Notes under the pieces: generated by a model
Databases searched by the model: none
What the model saw: only the letters and a program-made list of their open reading frames with translations
Told to the model about the DNA's origin: nothing
Origin: Paraburkholderia sp. CNPSo 3274
GTDB lineage: Bacteria; Pseudomonadota; Gammaproteobacteria; Burkholderiales; Burkholderiaceae
Length of the DNA stretch: 32,565 nucleotides
Assembly: GCF_024206475.1 (NCBI RefSeq)
Contig: NZ_JAMBPR010000079.1
Coordinates: forward strand, 1-32,565
Direction: 5' to 3'
Position numbers and translations under genes: made by a program
Shown here: positions 32,388 to 32,565 of the stretch, in pieces
How positions within the stretch are numbered: position 1 is the stretch's first letter
Layout of the letters: every line of letters begins with the position of its first letter

Positions 32388-32565
32388 ATGGACACACCCT
32401 TCATGGACGAGAACTGCGCAGATTTTTTGCCCTTGCGTGCGACCAACGTTGGTGTCGAAGGCAAGCGGACTTTCGACAAGCGTGACAAACAGAGGCTGAT
32501 TGAAGCCTGCCTGAAGCCGGGCGTGTCGATCGCGGGTATGGCGCTGAAGGCGGGCGTGAACGCCA
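32388..32565 (+). CDS. tnpA: IS66-family accessory protein TnpA, 5' part
   Basis: The first 59 codons of an IS66 OrfA (TnpA) protein, cut by the window edge. The segment GKRTFDKRDKQRLIEACLKP followed by GVSIAGMALKAGVNA is the N-terminal HTH of this family. The start ATG 32388 lies within a small GTGTCCA/TGGACAC inverted repeat (32371-32377 and 32389-32395), which may be part of the left end or a control site of the element. The rest of the IS66 element lies outside the window. Confidence 0.82.
   Translation, partial: MDTPFMDENCADFLPLRATNVGVEGKRTFDKRDKQRLIEACLKPGVSIAGMALKAGVNA

Noticed and set aside
1..32565. CRISPR arrays, tRNA or rRNA genes
   Set aside because: No regularly spaced repeats and no tRNA-like cloverleaf or rRNA segments were seen by eye on either strand.

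Overview
The base composition (GC-rich), codon use and gene content suggest a member of the Burkholderiaceae, most like Paraburkholderia, Caballeronia or Burkholderia. This is inferred from protein families recognised by eye; no database search was possible.

The core (about 5.5-19.0 kb) is a complete indole catabolic block. Five minus-strand genes (17587 down to 12673) encode a dienelactone-hydrolase/SnoaL fusion, a short-chain dehydrogenase, a StyA-like flavin monooxygenase, its flavin reductase and an outer-membrane channel. The first four match the iifABCD indole-to-anthranilate set, and a divergent AraC regulator lies beside them. antABC (8354-11291, plus) then converts anthranilate to catechol, with its own AraC regulator downstream. 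catBCA (7986-5519, minus) cleaves catechol and carries the product to muconolactone and 3-oxoadipate enol-lactone. Enol-lactone hydrolysis and later steps are not in the window. Paired GGATAG hexamers 20-22 bp apart lie upstream of all three operons, each oriented with its operon, and suggest one shared AraC-type regulon.

The block is surrounded by mobile and decaying DNA. On the left are the end of a RitC-like tyrosine recombinase abutting an IS21 transposase fragment, a cytochrome c4, a broken IS5-type element, a frameshifted D-amino-acid dehydrogenase remnant, and a PAS-cyclase with an altered active site. On the right (19.3-23.7 kb) are a CoiA-like protein, a ruined SF2 helicase, two small conserved proteins and a Fic protein behind a palindromic operator.

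A Recombinase-In-Trio (RIT) element occupies 23984-27205. It has three overlapping tyrosine recombinase genes (the middle one broken), 67-bp terminal inverted repeats containing a lox/dif-like core, and a perfect hairpin covering the start of the first gene. Beyond it are an unknown protein, a small secreted protein, an MHS transporter paired with an M24 metallopeptidase-like protein, and the start of an IS66 element at the right edge.
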